Positions 46,218 to 54,950 of a stretch of 64,000 nt of DNA are shown here, piece by piece. Source of the stretch: an uncultured Flavobacteriaceae bacterium (GTDB lineage: Bacteria > Bacteroidota > Bacteroidia > Flavobacteriales > Flavobacteriaceae). The translations under genes and the position numbers were made by a program. The notes under the pieces were generated by a model. It worked only from the letters and a program-made list of their open reading frames with translations. It did not search any database and was not told the DNA's origin. Numbering within the stretch: the first letter of the stretch is position 1; the number at the start of each line of letters is the position of its first letter. The stretch lies in NCBI GenBank assembly GCA_947495135.1, contig CANLXN010000012.1, positions 87,357-151,356 of the forward strand. Reading direction: 5' to 3'.

Positions 46218-47186
46218 TTAGTACCCTAATTTGAGGCGCACTCTTTTTAATACGTCGTTTGCTATTGCAGTGGCTTTCTGGGCACCTAGCTCTAGTGCTT
46301 TATCTACTTCGTGTAGGTTTTCCATATAATAATTATAACGAGCTCGTTCTTCAGAAAAGTGTTCAATAATTAGTTCAAATAGCGCTTGTTTTGCGTGTCC
46401 GTACCCGTAGTTTCCTCCTTCGTAATTTTTTCTTAATGCTGAAATTTGCTCACCATTGCCCAATAGCTGGTACAAAGCAAATACATTACAGGTATCTGGG
46501 TTTTTAGGTTCTTCCATAGGAGTACTATCCGTTTGAATCCCCATAATCTGTTTCCTAAGTTTCTTATCGTCCAAAAAGATGTTGACAATATTATTTTTAG
46601 ACTTACTCATTTTGCCACCATCGGTTCCTGGAATGAGCATAGTGTTCTCATGCACCTTCCCTTCTGGAAGTACAAAAGTCTCACCCAGTTTGGCATGGAA
46701 ACGAGAAGCAACATCGCGCGTCATTTCGATATGTTGTAACTGATCTTTTCCTACGGGAACAATATCAGCATCGTATAAAAGTATGTCTGCCGCCATCAAC
46801 ATTGGGTAAGTAAACAACCCAGCATTTACATCTTCCAAGTGGTCTGCTTTATCTTTAAAACTATGTGCTAGCGTAAGACGTTGATAAGGAAAAAAACAAC
46901 TGAGATACCAAGATAATTCGGTTACCTGAGGAATGTCACTCTGGCGATAAAAAACTGTTTTTTCTATATCAAGTCCAAATGCTAGCCAGGTAGCTGCCGT
47001 ACTATAGGTATTATTGCGTAAGGTATCTGCATCCTTAATTTGAGTAAGTGAGTGCATGTCTGCTATAAATAGAAATGAATCGTTTTTAGGATCATTTGCC
47101 ATCCGAACGGCTGGAATGATAGCTCCTAGAAGATTTCCTAAATGTGGAGTTCCTGTACTTTGTATACCTGTTAATATTCTTGACAT
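46218..47186 (-). CDS. trpS: tryptophan-tRNA ligase
   Basis: The 322-residue class I synthetase starts MSRILTGIQSTGTPHLGNLL with the HIGH-type motif PHLGN, contains SFLFIADMHSLTQIKD, MAADILLYDADIVPVGKDQ and the KMSKS motif (GGKMSKSKNN). It charges tRNA-Trp. Length is typical for the bacterial TrpRS of about 320-340 residues. Its promoter is shared in a divergent region with plsC. Confidence 0.96.
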   Translation of the reverse strand: MSRILTGIQSTGTPHLGNLLGAIIPAVRMANDPKNDSFLFIADMHSLTQIKDADTLRNNTYSTAATWLAFGLDIEKTVFYRQSDIPQVTELSWYLSCFFPYQRLTLAHSFKDKADHLEDVNAGLFTYPMLMAADILLYDADIVPVGKDQLQHIEMTRDVASRFHAKLGETFVLPEGKVHENTMLIPGTDGGKMSKSKNNIVNIFLDDKKLRKQIMGIQTDSTPMEEPKNPDTCNVFALYQLLGNGEQISALRKNYEGGNYGYGHAKQALFELIIEHFSEERARYNYYMENLHEVDKALELGAQKATAIANDVLKRVRLKLGY

Positions 47187-47237
47187 AATTTGCTTCCCTT
47201 GAACGTGGAAAATTTAAGATTAATAAACGAATCTGAG

Positions 47238-47266
47238 CAAAGGTAATTTTTTTGCCCCATTTGCAA
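47238..47266 (-). promoter_or_regulatory. promoter for trpS
   Basis: On the minus strand TTG (47266-47264), 18 bases and TACCTTTG (47245-47238) match the Bacteroidota consensus with a slightly short spacer. The ATG at 47186 follows after about 50 bases. Confidence 0.5.
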
Positions 47267-47292
47267 GTTTCAAATTAGTATTTTTGAGTCGA

Positions 47293-48033
47293 ATGAAAAT
47301 ATTCAAGTATTTATTTTACGTATTCTATCGCATTTGGTTTTATATCCTAATGGCCATTCCCATTATAGTTATGTTTCCACTATTGGTGATTAGTATTTTG
47401 AAAGAGTCATGGTATCCTATGTTTTTCCGTCTTGCGCGGGTATGGGCCAAGGTAATTTTATTTGGAATGGGCTTTTACCCTATTGTAAAGAGGGATGTGG
47501 AGTATCAGAAAGGTGCAAGCTATATGTTGGTGGCTAATCATACTTCCATGACAGACATTATGTTGATGTTGTATGCTAGTAAGAACCCGTTTGTGTTTGT
47601 TGGTAAAGCAGAATTGGCGAAGATTCCACTGTTTGGATTTTTTTACAAGCGAACTTGTATTCTAGTGGATCGCAGCAATGCGCGCAGCAGGCATAATGTA
47701 TTTGTCCAAGCCCAAAAACGATTACAGCAAGGATTAAGTGTTTGCATTTTTCCGGAAGGTGGAGTGCCTGATGATGAGTCTGTACTGTTGGATGAATTCA
47801 AGGATGGCGCTTTTAGATTAGCTATTGAGCATGGAATTCCCATTGCTCCTATGACTTTTCATGATAATAAAGAACGCTTTTCTTATACCTTTTTAAGTGG
47901 GAGCCTAGGTAAGATGAGGGCGCGCGTGCACGAAATAATCCCGACTGGAATTTTGGAAATGGAGGATAAACGAATGTTGAGAACGCAAACAAGGGATATT
48001 ATCTTGAAAGAGCTAGAGAATCCATCGTTATAA
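47293..48033 (+). CDS. plsC: 1-acyl-sn-glycerol-3-phosphate acyltransferase
   Basis: PlsC acylates lysophosphatidate to phosphatidate at the inner membrane. The 246-residue protein has an N-terminal membrane helix (about 10-35), the catalytic HX4D motif in VANHTSMTDIML, and FPEGGVPDDESVLLDEFKDGAF with the substrate-binding FPEG block, then PIAPMTFHDNK. ATG 47293 is chosen over TTG 47284. A bidirectional terminator follows. Confidence 0.9.
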   Translation: MKIFKYLFYVFYRIWFYILMAIPIIVMFPLLVISILKESWYPMFFRLARVWAKVILFGMGFYPIVKRDVEYQKGASYMLVANHTSMTDIMLMLYASKNPFVFVGKAELAKIPLFGFFYKRTCILVDRSNARSRHNVFVQAQKRLQQGLSVCIFPEGGVPDDESVLLDEFKDGAFRLAIEHGIPIAPMTFHDNKERFSYTFLSGSLGKMRARVHEIIPTGILEMEDKRMLRTQTRDIILKELENPSL

Positions 48034-48048
48034 CGGACCAAATAAAAA

Positions 48049-48078
48049 AGCCGTTCTATGGCGAAGAACGGCCTTTTT
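48049..48078. terminator. bidirectional terminator between plsC and the barrel gene
   Basis: GCCGTTCT and AGAACGGC form a perfect 8-bp stem around ATGGCGA, flanked by AAAAAA on the left and TTTTTT on the right. It serves the convergent genes plsC (+) and the beta-barrel gene (-). Confidence 0.92.
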
Positions 48079-48127
48079 TGTCATCATTGTTTGGTAAATC
48101 CAAACCTAACCAACTAAAAAAACTAAC

Positions 48128-49792
48128 CTAAAACTTTAAACTTAACCCACTGTAGATACCTACATAGTAGGGTCTAAAGTCTACAGACGAATCTGCATAC
48201 GGATTAAGCTGGTACTTAAACATAGGCTCAATATTAAACTTTAATTTTTCACTAATTTTGTAGTTGAAACCTAACCCAACGTTGGTGGTGAAACTCACCG
48301 AATTCAAGTTGTTGGCTTCTCCTAAAACTTCTCTAAAATCACCATCCTGCACAGAAACTTCGTTGTCTCCTAAGAACAGTGTGCTAAACCCTCCTATCAT
48401 GTGTACGCCAATTCGTTTGTCAACGAGGGCATAATTTAATTCCATTGGAACTTCGTAGTAAGACAAGTTCTGTATAATTTCTGCGTTTCCACCAGTTCTT
48501 TTCGGAGTAACAAATGCAAGTGGATCACCACTTACAGGAGGCGGTAAGTTCGAAAGAGTACCCTTGTCGAATGCACTTAGTACTCTGCCACTGGTTCTAC
48601 CTTCAAAATTTACACTTTGTAATGCTGCTTCAACAGGAGAATCTCCAAGTTCGATACCACCAGTGGAATAGCCAAGATTTACATTGCTTACTCCAGAGCG
48701 TATACTCAAACGGTCATTAATAGCATAGCTTACTTGGACTCCATAACTGAAATTCACATCACTACTTTGCGAGTTATCTGCGAAACTTGGATCTATAGAT
48801 GACCCATCTCCAAGCGAATTATAGAAAACAGGTCCGACATTAGGAGTTACCTCCCAAGGCCGGCCATCTTTTTGATCGACTTTCGCAACAGCGGTTTCTT
48901 TGTTTTCTTCAATCGCATCAAATATAGACTTTCCTTCGTTCCCTGTACCTTCAGTGGTAGAGGGTTTCTCGTCCTTGTCGTTCAGAGAACCGTTGGTTGT
49001 TCCATCGGTTTTCGCAACGGCCTCTTTCGCTTCGACATGTTCAAAACCTTCTTTCTTGATAAGTGGATCGCGATCGTTTAATTTATTTTTTTGTGCCTTT
49101 GTTTTGTCTGACGTTACAATTCCAGTCTCTTGTGTTGTAAGACCGATAGTTTCTGAAGATTTGTTTTTAATTAACCGATCATTTTCTTGAAGCCCTTCTT
49201 TGGAATTGATAATACTCTTGTCATTATTTTCGAGACCATTTTTATGGTCCATAGACTCAGCAACCGCTTCTTTAGAGTTTTCAGTAGAAACCGAGACTTC
49301 GTTTTTAATTAAGTCGCTTCGTTTGTTTTTTTCCTCTGAAACGTTGTCCGCATCCGCGATTCCATTTTCTTTAGAGTGAGTTGGGCTTACTATTTTGTTC
49401 TGAATGTATTTTGAAGGATCATTTTCTGAATCTTCTTTCTGGTCTTCTAGCGTTGAATTGCTTTCTTCTTTCGAAGCATTCTCTACAACGGCATCTTGTT
49501 TTTTGATGAATGTAGAGTCATTATTGTCAATTTCGGAAGGCCCCTCTTCGTTGACAATTGTTTTATCAATAGATGGATTGGTGGAATTGAAATATACATT
49601 ACCTACCGTAAGCAAAAGGGCTATAACCGCTGCGACTCCAGCTAGTTTCCACCAGATTGGAATTACTTTACGATCCTCCTTTTCCTTTTTAAGCTCCGCT
49701 TGAATATTATTCCAAACAGCAGGAGAAGGAGCCGCTTCGTAATTTTGAAGTTGCTCTTTAAAAAGCTCGTCTATATGCTTTTTTTCATTCAT
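48128..49792 (-). CDS. anti-sigma-like membrane protein fused to a C-terminal outer-membrane beta-barrel
   Basis: The 554-residue protein has no cleavable signal. Residues 1-45 resemble the cytosolic N-terminus of Bacteroidota anti-sigma proteins (DELFKEQLQNYEAAPSPAVW), a single helix lies at 46-67 (IWWKLAGVAAVIALLLTVGNVYF) after a basic stretch, and 70-312 is a polar linker rich in Glu, Lys, Asn and Ser. Residues about 313-554 alternate hydrophobic residues as in an OM beta-barrel and end YVGIYSGLSLKF, with terminal Phe as in BAM substrates. It follows the ECF sigma gene by 54 bases, so it may regulate that factor; mechanism is inference. Confidence 0.8.
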   Translation of the reverse strand: MNEKKHIDELFKEQLQNYEAAPSPAVWNNIQAELKKEKEDRKVIPIWWKLAGVAAVIALLLTVGNVYFNSTNPSIDKTIVNEEGPSEIDNNDSTFIKKQDAVVENASKEESNSTLEDQKEDSENDPSKYIQNKIVSPTHSKENGIADADNVSEEKNKRSDLIKNEVSVSTENSKEAVAESMDHKNGLENNDKSIINSKEGLQENDRLIKNKSSETIGLTTQETGIVTSDKTKAQKNKLNDRDPLIKKEGFEHVEAKEAVAKTDGTTNGSLNDKDEKPSTTEGTGNEGKSIFDAIEENKETAVAKVDQKDGRPWEVTPNVGPVFYNSLGDGSSIDPSFADNSQSSDVNFSYGVQVSYAINDRLSIRSGVSNVNLGYSTGGIELGDSPVEAALQSVNFEGRTSGRVLSAFDKGTLSNLPPPVSGDPLAFVTPKRTGGNAEIIQNLSYYEVPMELNYALVDKRIGVHMIGGFSTLFLGDNEVSVQDGDFREVLGEANNLNSVSFTTNVGLGFNYKISEKLKFNIEPMFKYQLNPYADSSVDFRPYYVGIYSGLSLKF

Positions 49793-49846
49793 TGTATTCC
49801 GTTTCAGGGACGGTTACGTTATAGTGTGGCTTTTGCCTTTACTTCT

Positions 49847-50377
49847 TTATTTATTGGTTAGGTTGTAATCTTCAACCTTGGTTTTTAAAATCATTCTTGC
49901 TCTCGCTAGATTCGATTTGGATGTACCGTCGGTAATACCCATCATCTCGGCTATTTCCTTGTGTGCATATCCGTCGAGGACATAGAGGTTAAAAACAAGT
50001 CGATACCTATCTGGTAATTCCTGAATGATCTTCAGCAAAAAATCCAGAGGAACATTGCTTTCTTCCACTTCCTCAACAGCATCTTCAATCTGCCCTTCAT
50101 TAGAAATATCGAAAACTTTCTTCTTCCTGTATTTTTGAAGCGCGGTATTCACCGTAATTCGCTTCATCCAGCCTTCAAAAGAACCTTTTCCTTGGAACTG
50201 ATCTATTCGCCTAAAGATAGTAAGAAACGCGTCTTGCAGGTTGTCTTCTGCTTCAGCGCGATTGGGAGAATACTTTAAGCAAATCCCGAACAAAACACCA
50301 GAGTATTGCCTATACAGGGCTTCCTGCGCTTTTGCATTTTGTTTCTTACATTCTATTATGAGCTCTTGTAAAATCAA
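49847..50377 (-). CDS. ECF-type RNA polymerase sigma factor
   Basis: The 176-residue protein has sigma region 2 (about 25-90, AEDNLQDAFLTIFRRIDQF, GSFEGWMKRITVNTAL) and region 4 (about 120-170, LPDRYRLVFNLYVLDGYAHK, EIAEMMGITDGTSKSNLARA), with no region 1 or 3, i.e. ECF class. The start is TTG at 50377, because no ATG precedes region 2. It precedes the membrane-barrel gene on the same strand, its likely regulator. A promoter-like pair overlaps a large inverted repeat just upstream. Confidence 0.92.
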   Translation of the reverse strand: MILQELIIECKKQNAKAQEALYRQYSGVLFGICLKYSPNRAEAEDNLQDAFLTIFRRIDQFQGKGSFEGWMKRITVNTALQKYRKKKVFDISNEGQIEDAVEEVEESNVPLDFLLKIIQELPDRYRLVFNLYVLDGYAHKEIAEMMGITDGTSKSNLARARMILKTKVEDYNLTNK

Positions 50378-50411
50378 ATATGGTTGGCTGTTTTATGTAC
50401 AATTCAACTAC

Positions 50412-50443
50412 CAAAAATAATAGTAGGCAACCATATAACCCAA
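50412..50443 (-). promoter_or_regulatory. promoter-like boxes for the ECF sigma gene
   Basis: On the minus strand TTG (50443-50441), 21 bases and TATTTTTG (50419-50412) fit the Bacteroidota housekeeping promoter, 34 bases before the TTG start. The -33 box lies within a large inverted repeat, so access may be regulated. Confidence 0.45.
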
Positions 50444-50484
50444 GTTTCTACACAAGGTAGATACTGGGTATATGGAATGGTTGC
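50427..50484. repeat. large imperfect inverted repeat between recA and the sigma gene
   Basis: The left arm GCAACCATATAACCCA and the right arm TGGGTATATGGAATGGTTGC pair with a few bulges, and CTAC/GTAG pair near the centre, giving a stem of about 25 bp around ACAAG. It lies 16 bases after the recA stop (minus) and overlaps the sigma promoter -33 element. Confidence 0.65.
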
Positions 50485-50500
50485 GTGAAGTTCTAAAAAA

Positions 50501-51508
50501 TTATTCAGCTACCGCAGCGATAGCTGCTTTAATTTTCACTTCTAATTCTTCCATTAATTCTGGGTTGTCAAGTAGTAAGGCCTTCACAGCGTCTCGACCT
50601 TGACCAAGTTTGGTCTCGTCGTAGCTAAACCAAGAACCACTTTTTTTAACGATCTCATAATCAACACCTACGTCAATTATTTCGCCAACCTTAGAGATAC
50701 CTTCACCATACATAATGTCGAACTCAGCAGTTCTAAACGGAGGTGCAACCTTGTTCTTAACTACTTTAACACGGGTTTTATTACCCATTACGGCGCTATC
50801 GGTATTCTTTATTTGTGTAGAACGGCGAATATCTAAGCGGACAGACGCGTAAAACTTAAGTGCATTTCCTCCAGTGGTGGTTTCGGGATTACCGAACATC
50901 ACGCCAATTTTTTCGCGTAATTGATTAATAAAGATCACCGTACATTGTGTTTTGCTAATGGATCCAGTTAATTTACGAAGAGCTTGTGACATAAGACGAG
51001 CGTGAAGCCCCATTTTGCTATCACCCATTTCTCCCTCAATTTCGCTTTTTGGGGTTAAAGCCGCTACGGAGTCAATTACTATAATATCAATGGCTCCACT
51101 ACGAATCAAATTATCGGCAATTTCTAGTGCTTGTTCACCATTGTCCGGTTGAGAAATAATTAAATTTTCAATATCTACTCCAAGTTTTTCAGCGTAGTAT
51201 CGATCAAAAGCGTGTTCTGCATCAATAAATGCTGCAATTCCACCTTTTTTCTGAGCTTCTGCAATCGCGTGAAGTGTTAAAGTTGTTTTACCAGAAGATT
51301 CCGGGCCATAAATTTCAATCACTCTTCCGCGCGGATATCCTCCTACTCCCAAGGCAAGGTCTAGACCTAGTGAACCCGTTGGAATAACATCGACCTCTTG
51401 GACTGGAGAATCCCCCATTTTCATTACGGTTCCTTTTCCGTAGGTTTTGTCTAACTTGTCTAAAGTGAGCTTTAATGCTTTTAATTTTGCGTCTTTTTCA
51501 GTACTCAT
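50501..51508 (-). CDS. recA: recombinase RecA
   Basis: The 335-residue RecA has the Walker A motif [10 protein letters not shown] near residue 70, [40 protein letters not shown], the L2 segment [20 protein letters not shown] and the usual C-terminal domain. It polymerises on single-stranded DNA for recombination and SOS cleavage. Length is slightly short but complete, ending AIAAVAE. No SOS-type box was recognised in the 321-base upstream spacer. Confidence 0.98.
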   Translation of the reverse strand: MSTEKDAKLKALKLTLDKLDKTYGKGTVMKMGDSPVQEVDVIPTGSLGLDLALGVGGYPRGRVIEIYGPESSGKTTLTLHAIAEAQKKGGIAAFIDAEHAFDRYYAEKLGVDIENLIISQPDNGEQALEIADNLIRSGAIDIIVIDSVAALTPKSEIEGEMGDSKMGLHARLMSQALRKLTGSISKTQCTVIFINQLREKIGVMFGNPETTTGGNALKFYASVRLDIRRSTQIKNTDSAVMGNKTRVKVVKNKVAPPFRTAEFDIMYGEGISKVGEIIDVGVDYEIVKKSGSWFSYDETKLGQGRDAVKALLLDNPELMEELEVKIKAAIAAVAE

Positions 51509-51829
51509 GGTATAAATTTATTAAGAGGGAAGTCGGTAGGCTAAAATACTATTTCTAAAAGTTCAGTACAATACAGATTAATGTACACATTGTTTTTTTA
51601 TTAACAGAATAGCTTCAATTTCCAAAGGTGTAGTCGTTTTAGAAGTTGTGACAAAACTATGACAAATTTGGAATATTTCCTAATTTTTGGAAAATTACCA
51701 ATTTTTTAATCTGTTTTTGAGGGATTTAGATTTATCCGAAGAGATTACAAAGATATGGTAGCCTTCATAAATAGTTGTACTTTTGCAGTTCAAAATTGAA
51801 TTATTCTTTACACTAAAAATTAGTATAGC
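51509..51829. other. 321-base divergent spacer between recA and trhO
   Basis: AT-rich region without ORFs. It carries TAnnTTTG boxes facing both ways: TAGTTTTG (51659-51652) and TATCTTTG (51755-51748) toward recA, and TACTTTTG (51778-51785) toward trhO. None has a well-spaced TTG. No LexA-like palindrome was seen. Confidence 0.45.
51778..51785 (+). promoter_or_regulatory. -7 box for trhO
   Basis: TACTTTTG matches TAnnTTTG 44 bases before the ATG at 51830; no -33 TTG at the standard distance. Confidence 0.35.
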
Positions 51830-52861
51830 ATGCAACTGTACAATACCTTAAGTGCAAAAGAAAGAGCAACTCTTTTGGAACAGGCCGGTGAAGATCGCCT
51901 TACTCTTTCTTTTTATCAATACGCCAAAATTGGCAATCCAGAACTTTTTAGAAATCATTTGTTTGTTGCTTGGGACCAACTAGAGGTTTTGGGACGTATT
52001 TATGTCGCCAACGAAGGAATTAATGCTCAACTTTCTCTCCCAGCAAAGAATTTTGAAAGCTTTAAAGCCTTTTTAGACGGGATCTATTTTCTTGAAAATG
52101 TACGACTCAACATTGCTATAGAGCAAAATTTAAAGTCATTCCTTAAATTAAAGGTGAAAGTGCGTCATAAAATTGTTGCCGATGGGCTAAACGATGAAAC
52201 ATTTGATGTGACCAATAAGGGCGTACATTTAGATGCTCAAAAGTTTAACGAAATCATCGAAGATCCCAACACTGTGTTAGTCGATATGAGAAATCATTAC
52301 GAAAGTGAGATCGGCCATTTCAAGAATGCTATCACCCCAGATGTGGACACTTTTAGAGATTCCTTAGATATAATTGAAGAGGATTTAAAAGAGCACAAAG
52401 AAGACAAGAAATTAGTGATGTATTGCACTGGAGGTATTAGATGTGAGAAAGCAAGTGCCTATTATAAACATAAAGGATTTCAAAATGTTTTTCAATTAGA
52501 AGGAGGTATTATTGAGTATACCCGTCAGGTTCAGTCTAAAGGATTGGAAAATAAATTTATCGGAAAGAATTTCGTTTTCGATCATCGAAGAGGTGAGCGC
52601 ATTTCAGAAGATGTCATTGCTAATTGTCATCAATGTGGAAATCCATGTGATACGCACGTAAACTGCGCTAATGAGGCCTGCCACTTGTTGTTCATTCAGT
52701 GTGAAGAATGCTCCAAACAGATGGAAAGCTGCTGCAGTGCAGAATGTCAAGAAATAATCCAGTTACCCTACGAGGAGCAAAAGAAATTGAGAAGCGGGTT
52801 GCACAACAGTAATAAAATATTCAAAAAAGGGAGATCGGAGAAACTCAAATTTAAAAAATAA
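51830..52861 (+). CDS. trhO: oxygen-dependent tRNA uridine(34) hydroxylase
   Basis: TrhO hydroxylates U34 of certain tRNAs, the first step to 5-methoxyuridine or cmo5U. The 343-residue protein has an N-terminal ferredoxin-like domain (GRIYVANEGINAQLSLP), a rhodanese domain (VDMRNHYESEIGHFKNA; active-site loop VMYCTGGIRCEKA with Cys) and a Cys-rich C-terminus (CHQCGNPCDTHVNCANEAC, CEECSKQMESCCSAEC) that may bind metal. This layout matches the YceA/TrhO family. Confidence 0.93.
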   Translation: MQLYNTLSAKERATLLEQAGEDRLTLSFYQYAKIGNPELFRNHLFVAWDQLEVLGRIYVANEGINAQLSLPAKNFESFKAFLDGIYFLENVRLNIAIEQNLKSFLKLKVKVRHKIVADGLNDETFDVTNKGVHLDAQKFNEIIEDPNTVLVDMRNHYESEIGHFKNAITPDVDTFRDSLDIIEEDLKEHKEDKKLVMYCTGGIRCEKASAYYKHKGFQNVFQLEGGIIEYTRQVQSKGLENKFIGKNFVFDHRRGERISEDVIANCHQCGNPCDTHVNCANEACHLLFIQCEECSKQMESCCSAECQEIIQLPYEEQKKLRSGLHNSNKIFKKGRSEKLKFKK

Positions 52862-53161
52862 GCAGACATTTTTTAGACTTTTGAAAATACCAGCGTCTTG
52901 TTTTGTGTTTTTCTGAAATTTTCGATTGTTAAATTTTCAGCTTAGAAGAGAAAAATGGGACCAAGCTCTTTTAACAGATTCTTTTCCCAAAGCAACGTTT
53001 TCTTGATGGAAATCTACGATTACTAAATAACTAAATCGGATTCCTTAATTATTGGTATATTTACTCGTTCAAAAAAGACGTTTAATCTTCGACTCTATTT
53101 GGCATTTTCTTTCTGAAATTTTCGGAAATGATCACCATATTAGAGCTATATATAAAGAAAT
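52862..53161. other. 300-base spacer between trhO and ricT
   Basis: No gene or clear terminator seen. TTTCTGAAATTTTCG occurs twice, at 52910-52924 and 53110-53124, exactly 200 bases apart. The region is AT-rich and may hold the ricT promoter, but no clean box pair was found. Confidence 0.4.
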
Positions 53162-54463
53162 ATGGGCTGCACAAGCTGTTCCAGTGGTGCCGATGGCCAA
53201 CCTAAAGGATGTAAGAACAATGGTACTTGCGGAACCGATGGTTGTAACAAGCTTACGGTATTCGATTGGCTTTCAAATATGACCCTTCCAGGAAACGCCA
53301 CTCCTTTTGACGGCGTAGAAATCCGATTTAAAAACGGACGAAAGCACTTTTATAAAAATGCAGAGAATCTTTCTCTTAGCATCGGTGACATAGTAGCGAC
53401 AGAGGCTTCACCAGGTCATGACATAGGAATTGTTACCCTTACGGGAGAATTGGTTCGGGTGCAGATGAAGAAGAAAAAATTGCCTCCCAATACAGATGAA
53501 CTCCCTAAAATTTACCGGAAAGCATCACAAAGAGATATCGATATTTGGCAGAAAGTAAGAGATCGTGAAGCGGCTGTTCAAAAACAATCTCGAGAGATTG
53601 CGATGCGCTTAGGATTGAAAATGAAGATTAGTGATGTGGAATTTCAAGGAGATGCCTCTAAAGTGATTTTCTATTACACCGCAGAAGAACGTGTAGATTT
53701 TAGACAACTCATTAAAGATTTTGCCCGCACATTCGCCACACGCATCGAGATGAAACAGGTTGGTTTCCGTCAAGAAGCTGCACGTTTAGGAGGAATTGGT
53801 TCTTGTGGAAGAGAATTATGCTGCTCAACGTGGTTGACAGATTTTAGATCGGTAAATACTTCGGCCGCAAGGTATCAGCAACTTTCACTAAATCCGCAAA
53901 AATTAGCAGGGCAGTGTGGAAAACTAAAATGCTGTCTCAATTACGAATTGGATACCTATTTGGAAGCTCTGGAAGAATTTCCAAAGTCTGACGCAAAACT
54001 GAACACAGAAAAAGGACGTGCTCACTGCCAGAAGACAGATATTTTTAAAGGCCTTATGTGGTTTTCTTACGAAAGCGACCCTATGAATTGGCTAGAGATG
54101 GAAGTTGGGAAGGTTAACGAAATACTTGCAATTAATAGAAAAGGAAATAAGGCGAGTAGCTTGGAAGATTATATTGAAGAGAAGCAGATTGTTGTTAAAG
54201 AAGTGTTTAACAATGTTGTTGGACAAGACAGCCTTACACGTTTCGATCAACCAAAGAGAAGAAAGAAAAGAAGAAATAACAAGTCGAAGGCGACAGTTGG
54301 AGCAGGCGCTTCTAAGAATGGTGGAAATAGAAATAGGAAGTCGAACTCATCATCTAAGAAATCCGCCACTAATAATGCGAACAGTGCCAATAAGCCAACT
54401 GGCAACAAGAATAAGAGTCGAAACAGGAATAGAAACCGCAATAGAAATCAAGACAATGCGTAG
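53162..54463 (+). CDS. PSP1-domain protein RicT-like, with Cys-rich N-terminus and basic tail
   Basis: The 433-residue protein has five Cys in its first 28 residues (positions 3, 6, 17, 23, 28), a PSP1 core with IVTLTGELVRVQMKK, FYYTAEERVDFRQLIKDFA and RLGGIGSCGRELCCSTWL and GQCGKLKCCLNYELD, and a C-terminal tail from about residue 365 rich in Arg, Lys and Asn ending RNRNRNRNQDNA. In Bacillus, RicT acts in RNase Y-linked mRNA processing and binds Fe-S clusters; the role in Bacteroidota is unknown. The tail could bind RNA (inference). It overlaps gldH by eight bases. Confidence 0.85.
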   Translation: MGCTSCSSGADGQPKGCKNNGTCGTDGCNKLTVFDWLSNMTLPGNATPFDGVEIRFKNGRKHFYKNAENLSLSIGDIVATEASPGHDIGIVTLTGELVRVQMKKKKLPPNTDELPKIYRKASQRDIDIWQKVRDREAAVQKQSREIAMRLGLKMKISDVEFQGDASKVIFYYTAEERVDFRQLIKDFARTFATRIEMKQVGFRQEAARLGGIGSCGRELCCSTWLTDFRSVNTSAARYQQLSLNPQKLAGQCGKLKCCLNYELDTYLEALEEFPKSDAKLNTEKGRAHCQKTDIFKGLMWFSYESDPMNWLEMEVGKVNEILAINRKGNKASSLEDYIEEKQIVVKEVFNNVVGQDSLTRFDQPKRRKKRRNNKSKATVGAGASKNGGNRNRKSNSSSKKSATNNANSANKPTGNKNKSRNRNRNRNRNQDNA

Positions 54464-54944
54464 TTATTTTTTGGTAGTAGGGATGCTCTTTTTGTTTGCT
54501 TCCTGCGATTCAAATATGAAAGTTGGGGAGATGGCAAGCATGCCAGGCTATTGGGAAAAAACCGATGTAGTCCAATTTGAGATCCCTAAATTAGATTCAT
54601 TAAAAAAATACAATATGTATGTGCATATTCGAAATACCAACGCCTATCCATACAATAATATTTACCTCATAGCTTCGATGGAATTTCCACATGGAAAAAC
54701 AGTAACAGATACTTTGGAGTACCGAATGGCCAATCCAGATGGTTCTTGGTTAGGTACTGGTATTGGAACCGTAAAGGAAAGTAAGCTTTGGTATAAAGAG
54801 AATGTTTCTTTTTTTGAAGAAGGAACGTATAAATTTAGCGTCTCTCAGGCAGTACGCAATAACGGTGAAGTGCATGGCGTTTCACAGTTGGAAGGAATTA
54901 CAGAAGTAGGCTATAGTATAGAAGAAGCAAACCAGCAAAACTAA
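54456..54944 (+). CDS. gldH: gliding motility lipoprotein GldH
   Basis: GldH is an outer-membrane or periplasmic lipoprotein needed for gliding and T9SS function in Flavobacterium. The 162-residue product has a lipoprotein signal (VVGMLFLFASCDSN, lipobox FASC, Cys17), then the family core with YWEKTDVVQFEIPKLDS, NMYVHIRNTNAYPYNNIYLI and TLEYRMANPDGSWLGTGIG. ATG 54456 lies inside the end of ricT; the frame is open further upstream but that part reads the ricT tail in another frame. PBP1A follows after six bases. Confidence 0.9.
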   Translation: MRSYFLVVGMLFLFASCDSNMKVGEMASMPGYWEKTDVVQFEIPKLDSLKKYNMYVHIRNTNAYPYNNIYLIASMEFPHGKTVTDTLEYRMANPDGSWLGTGIGTVKESKLWYKENVSFFEEGTYKFSVSQAVRNNGEVHGVSQLEGITEVGYSIEEANQQN

Positions 54945-54950
54945 CGTCCC

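Noticed and set aside
50501..51829. A LexA/SOS box in front of recA
   Set aside because: No convincing palindrome was found by eye; only promoter-like boxes are visible.
54105..54455. Long upstream part of the gldH frame, giving a 279-residue protein
   Set aside because: It reads the ricT coding region in another frame; the lipoprotein signal begins at ATG 54456 and fits GldH length.
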